Below are positions 9,590-18,824 of a stretch of 30,380 nt of DNA, in pieces. The notes below the pieces were generated by a model. It searched no databases and was not told the origin of the DNA. It saw only the letters and a program-made list of their open reading frames with translations. The translations under genes and the position numbers were made by a program. How positions within the stretch are numbered: position 1 is the stretch's first letter; the number at the start of each line of letters is the position of its first letter. Source of the stretch: Coptodactyla brooksi (taxonomy: Eukaryota > Arthropoda > Insecta > Coleoptera > Scarabaeidae); NCBI GenBank assembly GCA_033557675.1, contig JAWQRM010000112.1, positions 1 through 30,380 on the forward strand, in the 5' to 3' direction.

Positions 9590-9880
9590 CTTGTCCCCCC
9601 GGTGTTACCTTCTCGCGTCTCGGGCGCCCTTTTCCCCCTGTTCTGCAGCACAGGGGGAGGGAAGGTCTGCGAGGTCGGCGTTCGTGCTTCTCGCTGGTCG
9701 CGTCGCCGTTTGGTGCCGTGCCGTGGTAGTATTGATCCGGTTGGATCTTCGGCAGTCTTCAGCCCTCCGCAGTCCGGGGGCTACGGTTCGTGCCACCTGC
9801 GTCATCTCCAGGCTTGCTGCGTGCTGCCAGGGCGAAGGGTGGCACAGGGGACGGCGACGAGAGGACATTCATCCCGTTTA
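9590..9880. other. GC-rich island of unknown origin
   Basis: About 290 bases rich in G+C and CpG, sharply bounded by AT-rich DNA on both sides. It starts with a run of six C and includes CCCCCTGTTCTGCAGCACAG with a complementary CACAGGGGGAGGG, so a local hairpin near 9635-9662 is possible. All three of the longer open stretches here (two plus, one minus) overlap and lack recognisable domains, as expected when high GC removes stop codons. The island could be the 5' UTR/promoter of a non-LTR retrotransposon, a host CpG-rich promoter, or a transferred fragment. The sequence alone does not decide. Confidence 0.35.
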
Positions 9881-10421
9881 CCAAAGAACGGGTACTGTAT
9901 GTTTGTGTGTGCTCACCCTCTGCTCGAACTTAGTGATGGATTCAGCAATCCCAAACAATGAAACATGGTATGGCACGTATCATAACCTTAAGAATGGAGG
10001 TTATTCAAGAAGAAACAAAATGATAAATTTTACTTTAGTAGATTTTTCATGAATTTGAAAACCAATACAGTTAGTTTTCATTCGTTTACATCTCATTCGT
10101 TTATTTAGGAAACATACTATGGATAATCTATGCAGATTTTCAAGGAACTGTTGCTTCCTCAAAGTTATGGTGTGCAGTACATTTCGTTAGTAGTAACCGC
10201 AACAACTGTCGCTCTTGGGATATATTGCAGATCCATAAAAACCAATGGATAGTCCGTATTCTTTTTTTCTCACATCATTCACCCTAGTGTCTTACTAGAC
10301 AGTTGAAACATTATAGTTCAAAAAATTATTGATTAAAATTAATGTGACAACTGCTTAGCTAATGCTATATGCTTAGGGTCATTATTTTGCTAATACAGCA
10401 CCTCTCTCTGTAAGTGCATTT
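9881..10421. other. No gene seen
   Basis: The plus-strand open frame from the GC-rich island continues to 10052 but becomes AT-rich and motif-free. No homology was recognised. Confidence 0.4.
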
Positions 10422-10452
10422 TCAAATACCTACTTAAAACGTAGGTATTTGA
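10422..10452. repeat. Perfect 12-bp hairpin
   Basis: TCAAATACCTAC (10422-10433) and its exact reverse complement GTAGGTATTTGA (10441-10452) enclose a 7-base loop. No U-tract or gene context indicates a terminator. Possibly a transposon relic. Confidence 0.6.
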
Positions 10453-10559
10453 TTAGTATCTCTTAGAGACACTCCTTGATATTGTTTTATAGTCCAAATG
10501 CGGTATTCCTTTTAATTTTGCTCATTATTTTTTAAGTATTTGAAGAACAAAAGCCTTGC

Positions 10560-10990
10560 GTGTTATCAATTTTAGCACATCCTGTACAAAACGCAATCAA
10601 CAAAATCACCCACCGCAAACTAACCAGTATACTGCAAAGTCCGTAACCGCACAAAAGATCCCGGTTTTAACTCCAAATTCTTTATTAAAAGAACAGATTA
10701 CGATCGCTCGCTCATAATGTTATCAGCTGATTATGTTTTCGCTCTTTTGCTTATCTCTTGTTTTTTGCAACTCCTCATCCGATTAATATATTGGACAGGT
10801 AATCACTTAAGTCGTGTTTTGTTACTTCGTCTGACACAATCGCCTTTGTCTTACGGGGAGGACTGTAGTCACTTCTGTTGAGGACAGAAAGATAACATTA
10901 CGAAATCGTACGCTCGTCTTAAGTCGCAGATATCGCTGCCAGATTTTTTTCTAACGACACGTTATCGATCAATTCCTTTCAAAGCGATAA
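10560..10990 (-). other. Possible solo LTR-like segment
   Basis: Less AT-rich than its flanks. On the minus strand it has the layout of an LTR: T-rich promoter-like sequence, then an AATAAAG hexamer (about 10680-10688 on the plus strand), then GTTAAAACCGGGATC. No TG...CA boundaries, target duplication, primer-binding site or protein homology could be established, so this is only a suggestion. Confidence 0.15.
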
Positions 10991-11382
10991 AAGGAATTTT
11001 TAAGACTTTTATTTATTGTTCCAGCACACAGATAAGGAGGTGAAGTGAAACAACATGATGTGACGTCAGTCCTTAAATACAATGATAATTATTGCAACGC
11101 CACTGATAATCAAGAGAGAAATTAATTAAATTGCAGTATGCTAAAGTAAAAAAGAGAATAATTCCAACGTCTAGTAATTTATAACTTGTAAAAGTAAATA
11201 CTTTCAAATGCTACCAATAAGAAACTATGTGAAGAACTATAAATTTAGCAATAATTCTATATATACATGTATGCAGGTTAATTAGTTTATTAATAATAAA
11301 CGAGAACATTTAGTTCGAGAAAATAAAGTTTGTTTCAATAAAAAACAATAATTAATTCATATACGGTCAAAAATGGAGAAAC
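10991..11382. other. No gene seen
   Basis: AT-rich sequence; no repeat or coding homology identified. Confidence 0.4.
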
Positions 11383-11520
11383 CATCATCAGAAGCGACGA
11401 AGACAAATCCCTAAGCATTTGTTTTCGTGGCTTCTGATGATGCCGACATGGTCGACGAAACGTGCATCAAGCAAATAGATTTTTTGGTTTTGGTATAGTG
11501 GTGGCAATTTTAAACCTTTT
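11383..11520 (+). mobile_element. Penelope-like terminal segment with best-preserved hammerhead core, copy 3
   Basis: A 26-base arm (11383-11408) and its inverse (11417-11442) pair at 24 of 26 positions around an 8-base loop. The right arm contains the hammerhead catalytic strand, so the left arm is effectively an antisense copy of it. Downstream lies the core (separate entry), then TTTTGGTATAGTGGTGGCAA (11488-11507), the same 3' arm as in copies 2 and 4. It ends abruptly at about 11520 against a Penelope RT fragment in the opposite orientation. Confidence 0.65.
11417..11480 (+). ncRNA. Hammerhead ribozyme motif, type I-like, Penelope-associated
   Basis: The core elements are intact: CTGATGA (11434-11440), stem II GCCGAC (11442-11447) with GTCGAC (11451-11456) around an ATG loop (five pairs, one C-A mismatch), GAAA (11457-11460), and the cleavage triplet ATC ending at 11468. 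Stem I forms between GCTT (11430-11433) and AAGC (11469-11472), with an outer ATTT/AAAT pairing. Stem III is minimal (A-U plus a mismatched pair), as reported for PLE hammerheads. One base (T11441) is extra between the core and stem II in every copy here. The fold is read by eye. Self-cleavage is inferred, not shown. Confidence 0.55.
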
Positions 11521-11848
11521 TAACATCAAATCCTAGTCAGTTATTCTTTCTAATAACTAACGTATCAAGAAAAGACAGCGTTTAATTTTTTCCATCTCAT
11601 ACGTACAGTTAATAGTAGGAAATCGCGAATTTAACTGATCCATAAAATCACCACTTTTAGCTGTTTTTGTGTCGAAAATAGCGAAAATGACGTCGACATA
11701 CCTACACCAAACCCGTGAGAAATACCTAAATTTTTGGCTGACCGGAGATTCGAATTTACTCATAAAAAGGTCCGCAATAAACGGCGAAAGACAATTATTA
11801 CCCATAACCGTATCTTCGGTTTTCTTGCGAAATTGTAAAGTTTAGAAA
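11521..11848 (-). pseudogene. Penelope-like reverse transcriptase fragment
   Basis: The minus-strand reading is open from 11805 to 11557: MGNNCLSPFIADLFMSKFES, then KFRYFSRVWCRYVDVIFAIF, then LNSRFPTINCTYEMEK. Just upstream come FRKKTEDTV residues, and downstream, past a frameshift, FLDTLVIRKNN. MGNxLSPFIAxxFM, then F..VWxRYVDDIF, then FTYExE...LPFLDxLV is the diagnostic palm order of Penelope RTs. The catalytic YVDD box reads YVDV, so the second Asp is lost. The fragment stops at about 11520, where an inverted Penelope terminal segment begins. Confidence 0.85.
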
Positions 11849-12059
11849 TCATTAAATGCAAAAAAACATGTTTAAAAAGATAGGGGGATAATATCATTGA
11901 GTCCCTGTGTAATATAACTTAACAGGAAATAAGGTTAACTAAAAGAATGTACAAGGTTCACCCATATTGGGTTTGAAAAATCACGCCAGAAATAAACAAT
12001 GTACTTTACTGGTTTATATTGGTCGCATTAAACAGTAAGACAATGTCTGGTTGCCACCT

Positions 12060-12235
12060 TTTAGTATAAAAATAGAATGTAGAGCAGTTCTTTAAGGATT
12101 TGCTTTCGTTGCTTCTGATGATGCCAACATGGTCGGCGAAGCATACGTCAGGCAAATAAACTTTTCGGTTTTAGTGTAGTGGTGGCATTGTTTAGGTTTG
12201 TTACTAACCCAAAGGTTCCAAAATTCGAATTTCAA
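12060..12235 (+). mobile_element. Penelope-like terminal segment with hammerhead-like core, copy 4
   Basis: Core: CTGATGA (12115-12121), stem II GCCAAC (12123-12128) with GTCGGC (12132-12137) around an ATG loop (one A-C mismatch), GAAG (12138-12141; consensus GAAA), and GTC ending at 12149. The outer stem I is strong: ATTTGC (12098-12103) pairs exactly with GCAAAT (12151-12156). The 3' arm TTTTAGTGTAGTGGTGGCA (12169-12187) and CCAAAGGTTCCAAA follow as in copy 2. The A-to-G change next to the cleavage helix probably weakens activity. Only about 215 bases separate this copy from the PLE RT fragment. Confidence 0.6.
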
Positions 12236-13059
12236 AGGAACTGATTGGAGTTCATTAAAGACGTTGCAGTTTTATAGGCAAATAATGAGTTCAATTAACG
12301 AAAATGAGATACAATAACTTGTTTCGAATTTGGCTATTTTATTTCCCAATTCTTTACAAACACATGTTCCAAATGAAAACCACCGTATTTGAAGTTCGAT
12401 GACGTCATTGGGCATTCATGCGATCACGTCACAGAATTTGAATAAGATCAGAATATCGGCACCTATATAAATGAGTTTAGATATCCGAACGTTTATTCGA
12501 AAAAGATGTACTTGACGTACTGAATGTATGCCATTCTAGACACACTCTATATTGTCCAAAGTACACCAAGACAAAATTAAATTATTAATCGCCCTGATAA
12601 GAATTATTGGTAGGTATTAAAACTTTTATCGGGTTATATTCTTTTCTTGTTTGTTGCTACCGAGCACTTCATGGCCATTGTCTCTGATAAAGGAATAAAC
12701 CTGCAATATAATATCACAATAGCAAGAGATCCAGATTATCCGATGTAGCGGATTATCATATATATCTGCTGTCTTGGGGAATGATAAATCACTATCTTGG
12801 AAACAAACGGATGTCTAGTACAATATAATCGAGAAAAAGGTGTTTTCGATCATTGAATTCTTTGCGATTTCATCAAATTTTGGAAAAAGAATAGGCGATA
12901 ATATTGTAAATGTGCAATAATGGATGGACCTAAAAAATCTATTCACATCCTTTGCAACAAATAAAACTGTTATATAAAACATGCCAATTATTACCCAAAT
13001 AATATGTCCAATTATTAGAAATATAAATATATTCCTAACAGAGTATTTGGAATAAAACA
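12236..13059. other. No confident gene
   Basis: A 95-codon minus-strand open stretch (12815-13102) is hydrophobic and AT-driven. It overlaps the RT fragment that follows and has no recognised motif. 12360-12500 is somewhat less AT-rich and contains TGACGTCA-like words. Confidence 0.4.
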
Positions 13060-13415
13060 AAAGTTTTCTAAGGTCAAACGAATTCCACCGGGGAATACAC
13101 AAGGCAATACTCTGGTCCTATGTACTCTATCGCTTGTATACATGTGGCCTTCTCCAAACAAAAAGATAGTAAAGTATTTAGAGAATAAGATTAAACGACA
13201 GAAAATCTGACCACATAAACTTCAGTAATAGGATAGCGAAAAATCAGATACAACCCTTAACCCTTGACTCAAAGTTTCAATGGAAAGAACATGTAGAAAA
13301 GGAAACAGAGGAACTGGGCACCAAATATCGCAGACTGTGATACCTTCTGGTGGAAAATATACAATTGTCTACTCAATTGTCTTGTTATTACTATATAACA
13401 ATGTATAGTCTTATA
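13060..13415 (+). pseudogene. Jockey-type reverse transcriptase fragment (palm to thumb)
   Basis: Plus-strand reading gives IPPGNTQGNTLVLCTLSLVY near 13085-13140, a decayed form of the GVPQGSVLGPxLYxLY block. It continues to KLNDRKSDHINFSNR (about 13190-13235) and DSKFQWKEHVEKETEELGTK (13270-13330), matching the Jockey sequence region KINExKSxHITF ... LDxRLxWKxHIxxKRxxLxxK. The FADD catalytic box between them is deleted. Opposite in orientation to the copy at 1-1030. Confidence 0.65.
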
Positions 13416-14389
13416 ATTGGTGTCGCTACTGAAAAATTTCTTAATTGAGAGATGTCCATGGTCTAACTCGTAATTAAATGGACTGGTAAAATATCAGTAA
13501 AATATTCTCCAATAAAAGCTAGAAAAAAGTTTTAATGAACTTTTAATACTTCCAAAACTAATTAAGGCAATATCACGAAATTTGTTAGGATAGGAAAATA
13601 ATAAATGCTGAAGACATAATTTTATTTAGTCATTGAATTTTTACCATGCGTATTTCACAAAATTTTATCTATTCATCGTTACGATTCCACTTTTAGGAAT
13701 CTGTACCTCTCTTAGAAACTCTGTTCCTCTGTTTAAAGCAACTACATTTTATCTATTTTTGGTCCTAGAATATGCTGCCAAAATATTGCCCTTTAATTTT
13801 GGTCTCGTACAATAGTACAATCTCTCAATAACAATATGGTAAAATTTTAATTTATTTAAACTCGTAATCCGCACGGCACTCGAATCCGTATAAACCTACG
13901 ACTTTGCAGTAAAAAAGTTTGAATTTTTGTTTTCATGTCAAAATTTTAAAGAACGCACAAAAAGGTTGACGTCCCTAAGACCTCCCTGATAACAAAGTTT
14001 TAATTTTCTGTTCAGCGATAGTTTCAGCATAAATACATTTGTCGTATTGTTATACATTTTTGCCCTTAATATGCATTTTTTACCCAAGCTATTGAAACTA
14101 TTTTCTCTATTTTTGGTTCTAGAATGCTGGGAACACACAGCTGTATAGTGTTACTATTTTCTAACAAGAAATAGTAAAATCCAGATCCATACTGATGTAT
14201 AGTCTTACTATTCAAAGTGGGTTTTATGAACTTTTACGACATCAAACGCGATAAATCATAAACCAAACAAAGGAAGGACGGCGGAGGGAGAAGCAGGGTG
14301 ACAAACAAAAACCTTAATGCCAAAAATTTAAAGGCATTTTCGGGAAAACTTCTGAAGATTCAGAAATCCTTTCACAAGAAAAGTTTTTC
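13416..14389. other. No gene seen; short internal repeat
   Basis: CTATTTTTGGT(C/T)CTAGAAT followed by TGCTG occurs near 13752 and again near 14106 in AT-rich context. GTATAGTCTTA/GTATAGTGTTA-like words recur at 13406, 14142 and 14197. This suggests a diverged local duplication. No coding homology. Confidence 0.35.
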
Positions 14390-14870
14390 GCAACCTGTAG
14401 AAGATCAAACGCTCTTTCCACAGATACAAAGAACATAATTCTTAGATTTTAAAAAATCTACACGTCGTGGACTGTCCGGCATAATACCTAGTGAATTGGA
14501 ATTCCGCAATCTACCGTACAGAGAATTGTAGCGGCAAGTATAAATAAAAGAAGCTGTACAAAACATCTCTTGCGCATTCCCTCTATTTGGAAAAATTGCC
14601 ACTATTTGGTTTGGAAAGTAATTACTGTGAAGAACCTATGCCTAAATATTTACGTACCAACAGATTCCGATACAAAAAATAAAAATGACAATTCCAATGA
14701 AAATGACAGTGGAAGACTGAATACACCTCCATCCAGAGGGAAAAGAATTACGGATACTGAGTGCCTGCAAAATCTGTCGTAGTAATGAATAATGCGCCTT
14801 ACCATGCCAGAAGTCGTAAATCAACAACAGTGACTAAGAAAACAGATACACATGCTTTGCGTATATGTAC
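14390..14870 (+). pseudogene. IS630/Tc1-type transposase relic with internal deletion
   Basis: Plus-strand reading gives LSTDTKNIILRF near 14412-14450 and GIPQSTVQRIVAASINK near 14495-14550 (an HTH with a recognition helix). A hydrophilic linker near 14690-14755 contains NTPPSRGKRITDTE. After a jump comes SVVVMNNAPYHARSRKSTTV with a TKKTDT tail, at about 14772-14850. The V-V-M-D-N-A-x-Y-H block carries the second catalytic Asp in this family; here it reads MNN, so the Asp is changed to Asn. Most of the catalytic domain between linker and this block is missing. Frames change at least twice. Confidence 0.55.
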
Positions 14871-15600
14871 TTGCGTATATGGAAAAAACAATGCAACAAT
14901 TGCTAAAATGATCCACTAAATCTAAATTATTTTAAAGCTCGCCATTGGGCGTGTAGTTTATAAGGAATGCAATATAAGTGTATCCGTTTGTCCCTTTATA
15001 TCTTTAATAGTCCTGTACGTCCGAACGAATATTTTTCAAATCTGTATGCTACTAATAGACGACCTCAAGACCCAAAGACTCAAAGACGACCATTCTGAGG
15101 TAGGATACTAAACATGAAAAATAGGTACTCTAAATAATGCGCCCTTATGTTTTACTATGAGAATCGTTTAGCTTCAAAACCGCCCACCTCCAAATAAACT
15201 AATTTTTCATGCGTCAACGACTTGGCCGCTCATAAGAATCCGCGTTGCTGAAGATAGTCGCATTTGAAAGTAAGCCAGAAGTTATAAGACGGTTTTAGAT
15301 GTTGTTTTATTCGGATCTAATAGTTTCCGCAGTAGCAGAACTTTACTTGATAAAATTCAAATAACAGATCTAATAAAATCCTTGGCCGGTTTTGAAGCCA
15401 AACGATTGATATTAGGTTGGATACCTCAATTGATTTGTTTTACGGTTTCTTAAGTCAAATATCTCAAAGAGGATGTTCTATGATATAAAGGTTTTCACTC
15501 AGAATTCATGAAAATAGCAATGTGCCTGTATTTTATACGCTAAAATAGTTGACCTGAGTAACAATTAAATTCATCATATTCCTCAATAGTTTCCCATAAA
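14871..15600. other. No gene seen
   Basis: No readable coding homology and no clear repeat in this stretch. Confidence 0.4.
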
Positions 15601-15744
15601 TTCTATAAACAAGAAATATTTTAATACATATTATTCTAACACTACAGAATAATGCACTGAATAATTAATCTCAGAATAATGCACAGCAACGGTAATGTTT
15701 GGCAATTCCATAAACAACGAATACCTTAATACATATTATTAGCC
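15600..15744. repeat. Diverged direct repeat
   Basis: TTTTAATACATATTATT near 15619-15635 and CTTAATACATATTATT near 15725-15740 share preceding CCATAAA and AACAA words. CAGAATAATGCAC occurs near 15646 and 15672. These look like an old tandem duplication. Confidence 0.45.
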
Positions 15745-15796
15745 ATTTTTGTTCTTAAAATTGATCACTTCAGCTATCAATTTTAAGAACAAAAAT
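15745..15796. repeat. Perfect 21-bp hairpin
   Basis: The arms 15745-15765 and 15776-15796 are exact reverse complements (ATTTTTGTTCTTAAAATTGA plus T, and its inverse) around a 10-base loop. No U-tract terminator context. Candidate small inverted-repeat element or pre-miRNA-like hairpin; function unknown. Confidence 0.75.
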
Positions 15797-16129
15797 ATAA
15801 GTAATACGTCTTCTGCATTCAACTTTAGTCGACTCGAGCTGCAAGTTGACTTGGTGAATATCTTAAACAATTCCCAAAAAGCAGCTGTGGAATAGCTAAA
15901 GTGAGAAACTATGCACGAAAAGGGTGAAATATACATATACGGACATCAGTACAAAGGAAGAAAAAAGAATGGTAAAATATCTATATAATAAAGGTAAAAC
16001 ACCCACAATAAATATAAACCAGATAAGGCAGAAGTAGAAAAAACAGTAAAAAGTAAGAAAAAGAAATATGTACTTACAATAAAAAAACTGAATTCAGAAA
16101 TTAATTAACTACGAAACATAAAGGAAACC

Positions 16130-16815
16130 AGAAAATGGCACATCGAGCTAACAGGTGATATGATAAAATTACATAGTGACACAGATAAAAAGGTAATGCT
16201 AGATAATTCCACCAAATAAAGATGGACAAAAACTATACCTAATGACTGGGGACTTGAATTATAATAACGATATATAAATTGAAAAATTGTACAGACGGCA
16301 CCAATTACAGAGTTAATGCCTTTACAATACAGCCGAAAACATATGTGCACGTATTGTGGAAAGCAAAGGCAAGCAAACAGAACATACTTTTGGAGATCAA
16401 ATAAAAAATACTTGAAAATCTGCAGCATACGACAAATATGCGAAAAAGCAAAGAATAGAGCAAAAAGGAGCAAAAGTGTGGAGGATTTTGTCTAAGCATT
16501 TGGATTCAAAAGATCTAATAGAAACTATAAAGAGTTTATTCAGAAACACTGAACTACACTATGTACGAATGATACACGAAAAGCCAACTAAATTTGGCGC
16601 CAACGAGTGCAATACTGTTCAATGTGGTGTTAGAAAGAGCAGTGAAGAAATGCAGAGAGGATCAGAAGAGCGATATAATAGAAGTCTGGAAAATTAATGT
16701 CGTTAGGAAGACTAACAATGAATTGTGCTACGCGGACGATATGATAATAATAGCAGAGAAGCAAAAAGAACTTCAACACAACATACAAATACTTTGTACA
16801 CAATTCATTTTTTTT
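16130..16815 (+). pseudogene. LINE reverse transcriptase, decayed
   Basis: Plus-strand reading across frames gives TIPNDWGLELIIPIYKKNDR followed by TDGTNYR near 16230-16310 (the usual IPxxWxxxxIIPIYKKGDxxxCxNYRxI block). Then come RQICEKAKNRAKRSK near 16430-16470, and WRILSKHLDSKDLIETIKSL followed by FRNTELHYVRM (16478-16575, the Y/FDSV-x-R-x-LW helix region). TSAILFNVVLERAVKK follows at 16600-16650, and LCYADDMIIIAEKQKELQ (catalytic YADD at 16729-16740) closes the readable part. The catalytic pair of Asp is preserved, but frameshifts and stops abound. Clade not assigned; the block style resembles CR1/RTE/L1-type LINEs rather than the Jockey copies nearby. Confidence 0.8.
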
Positions 16816-17237
16816 TATTTTCAATGTGTGTGTTGATAACTAACACAATGAGAAATCACTATAATAACGTGCATACATTAATTTCGATAATCTTCGTCGT
16901 ATCTAGGATAAATTTTATACATCCACTTTTCGATAGAGCACTTGGGAAAAAACAATGTGTATTTTCATTGTGTGTTTTCTCTTTTCGGTACACTTTGCGT
17001 TAGACCATTTTGGTCTACTTTGCAATGTCCCTAGTCATGCAATCCTTTGTCTTTATAACGCATATTTTTACTATATTTTCGTTTGCCAGAATAACATCTA
17101 TTTCACAATTCATCCTTATTATCTATTCGATTTAATTTGTTTCCTTTGGTATTATTATTGTTGTGATTATTTTGGTCTCAAGGACTTAATCATTGTCTCA
17201 GTTACATACAGAACTACCAATCAGAACATCGCCATGA
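16816..17237. other. No gene seen
   Basis: T-rich on the plus strand. Open stretches of up to 95 codons are low-complexity Phe/Tyr/Ile-rich and motif-free. Confidence 0.4.
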
Positions 17238-18290
17238 ATTAGGTTGTTCGAAAAGTAATTTCGTTTTTTTTTTAATGAAATGCACTTTTCTTGCAATTAG
17301 AGAATATAAATATTTTATGTAATTACATATTCACAATTTTGATCCAACACCTTTTACCATCTTTTCGGCATAGCATGATTCCACGCTCATAAAACTTTTG
17401 ATCCTTGCTGGCAAAAAAAACTGATCCAAGTCATTTTTGACAGCTTCATTTGAAGTAAAGCTTTTGCCGCCCAAAAACTGATCAAAATTCTACAAATTTC
17501 TTTTTACAAAAATAAATTGTAGAGACCGAAACAAGTAATAATCCGAAGATGCCCAATCTGGAGAATGTGATAGGTGTGGTAGTACGTCCCATCCAAGCTT
17601 TAAAAGCTTTTCTCGAGTTACCAAACTGTTATGCGGTCTCGGATTATCTTGGTGGAACACTTCTCTATTGATCAATTCTGTTCTTTCCTGTTTGAGAGAA
17701 TCATGCAATTTGTCCAGTTGATGACAGTACACTTTAGAATTCATCGTGGTATTCTCCCAAAATTTTTGAAAAGAGCGCCCAAAAATGTTGCAACCTTGCA
17801 AAAGATTTTGCAAATTAGTTGCAAGATATGCAATTTATTGTCCAGTTGATGACAGTGTCCTTTAGAATTGATCACGGTATTCTCCCGAAATTTTTGAAAA
17901 GACCTCCCAAAAATTTTGCAAATTTGCAAAAAAGATTACAAACTTTGGCAAAAAAATGTGCAAACCAATTTGCAAAAAAATCATGCAATTTGTTTAGTTG
18001 ATGACAGTATACTTTAGAATTGATCGTGGTATTCTCCCGAAAATTTTGCAAACTTTTGCAAAAAATGTTGCAAAGCAGTTTTGGCACTGGCATTCTGTCA
18101 ATACATCTCCATACTCATCGACTAATTGTTTTCTCGATTGAACGGCATTTTTACGCCCTTAAAATTTTTTTAAATAAAAAAACAAAATGTGCCGAAAATA
18201 CTGTTTTTTTGATTCTCCATGTTTCATAAGACACAAAAAGAAAACAATTGCACAGAACCGATACGTAGGCGCATCTTTACACTTGTAAAC
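17238..18290 (-). mobile_element. Mariner-type transposon with expanded coding region
   Basis: Minus-strand reading from about 18220 gives MKHGESKKQYFRHILFFYLK, then KNAVQSRKQLVDEYGDVLTE and CQCQNCFATF (the first HTH and the QCQNWFARF signature). It ends (17690 to 17490) with REVFHQDNPRPHNSLVTREK, LLKLGWDVLPHLSHSPDWAS and SDYYLFRSL. HQDN and SSDYYLF carry the second and third catalytic Asp, both present. The first Asp block is missing because the middle was replaced by a deletion plus three tandem units. The right plus-strand boundary TTAGGTTGTTCGAAAAGTAA at 17240 is a typical terminal repeat of this family. The opposite terminus was not found. Confidence 0.85.
17700..18087. repeat. Three diverged tandem units inside the mariner
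   Basis: Units at about 17700-17826, 17827-17980 and 17981-18087 each start with (T)ATGCAATTT, then AGTTGATGACAGT, TTTAGAATT(C/G)ATC and GGTATTCTCCC. Each ends in a run of TTGCAAA/TGCAAAA words of variable length. On the minus strand each unit encodes the same peptide theme, ENTTMNSKVYCHQLDKLHD in the unit nearest the catalytic domain. The TTTGCAAA-type palindromic words at the unit junctions suggest slippage or template switching as origin. Confidence 0.85.
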
Positions 18291-18786
18291 ACCTTAAAAA
18301 TTAGCCATAAGCAATTAGTCCATATTTTTTTAAACTGCTTTAAGTTTCACATAATCTCTATAACTTAACTAGTCGTCCTTTCAACTGGCGACAGTTAACT
18401 CCTAACACTTTCGACATTGTTTACCGAAGGCGAGTTTCTTAGCTTAGCATTTCAAGAACCACTTTATTCCTTCTCTGGCGTTTTTCTTTATCGCCGACGT
18501 TCGTTTGTCGTTCTGGATTCAGCGTAGTGTACATAAAGCGAAAGGCTTATCGCTTTGGGTCGTGGATAAAGCGTTTTCCGTAGTTATCGTATAGATTAAC
18601 TCAGCGGTCTGCCTGTGTTAATTAAATTTCGGCAAATTTGGGTTACGCGTCTCGGGTGAATCATCTCCAACGATATTGAGTCAACTATATGAACGTTATG
18701 AAAAATGTAGGTGGTTAATGAATAAAGTGATTCTAATTATAAATAATAGGAAATAAAGAGTAACACATTACATATTTGTAATTAGT
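18291..18786. other. No gene seen; moderately GC-rich patch
   Basis: 18450-18660 is less AT-rich than its surroundings, with ATCGCCGACGTTCG and CATAAAGCGAAAGGCTTATCG (partly self-complementary). It could be an LTR or promoter remnant; no motif settles this. Confidence 0.3.
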
Positions 18787-18824
18787 TTCTTTTTATTAAA
18801 AAAGAAAATAGTAATTGAGCTCTA

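Noticed and set aside
9591..10052. 153-codon plus-strand open stretch in the GC-rich island
   Set aside because: Three overlapping open frames in the same DNA, no domain, and the composition changes halfway along. Treated as non-coding.
10560..10990. Solo LTR called with confidence
   Set aside because: No defined boundaries, target duplication or primer-binding site; kept only as a low-confidence possibility.
12815..13102. 95-codon hydrophobic minus-strand open stretch, at first sight like an insect chemoreceptor piece
   Set aside because: No receptor motif holds up. The right end overlaps a plus-strand RT fragment, and AT-rich DNA readily gives Phe/Ile/Tyr-rich open frames.
17741..18229. 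CRISPR-like array in the TTGCAAA-rich repeats
   Set aside because: Units are diverged, with no constant repeat or spacer pattern. They are tandem copies of mariner coding sequence in a eukaryotic context.
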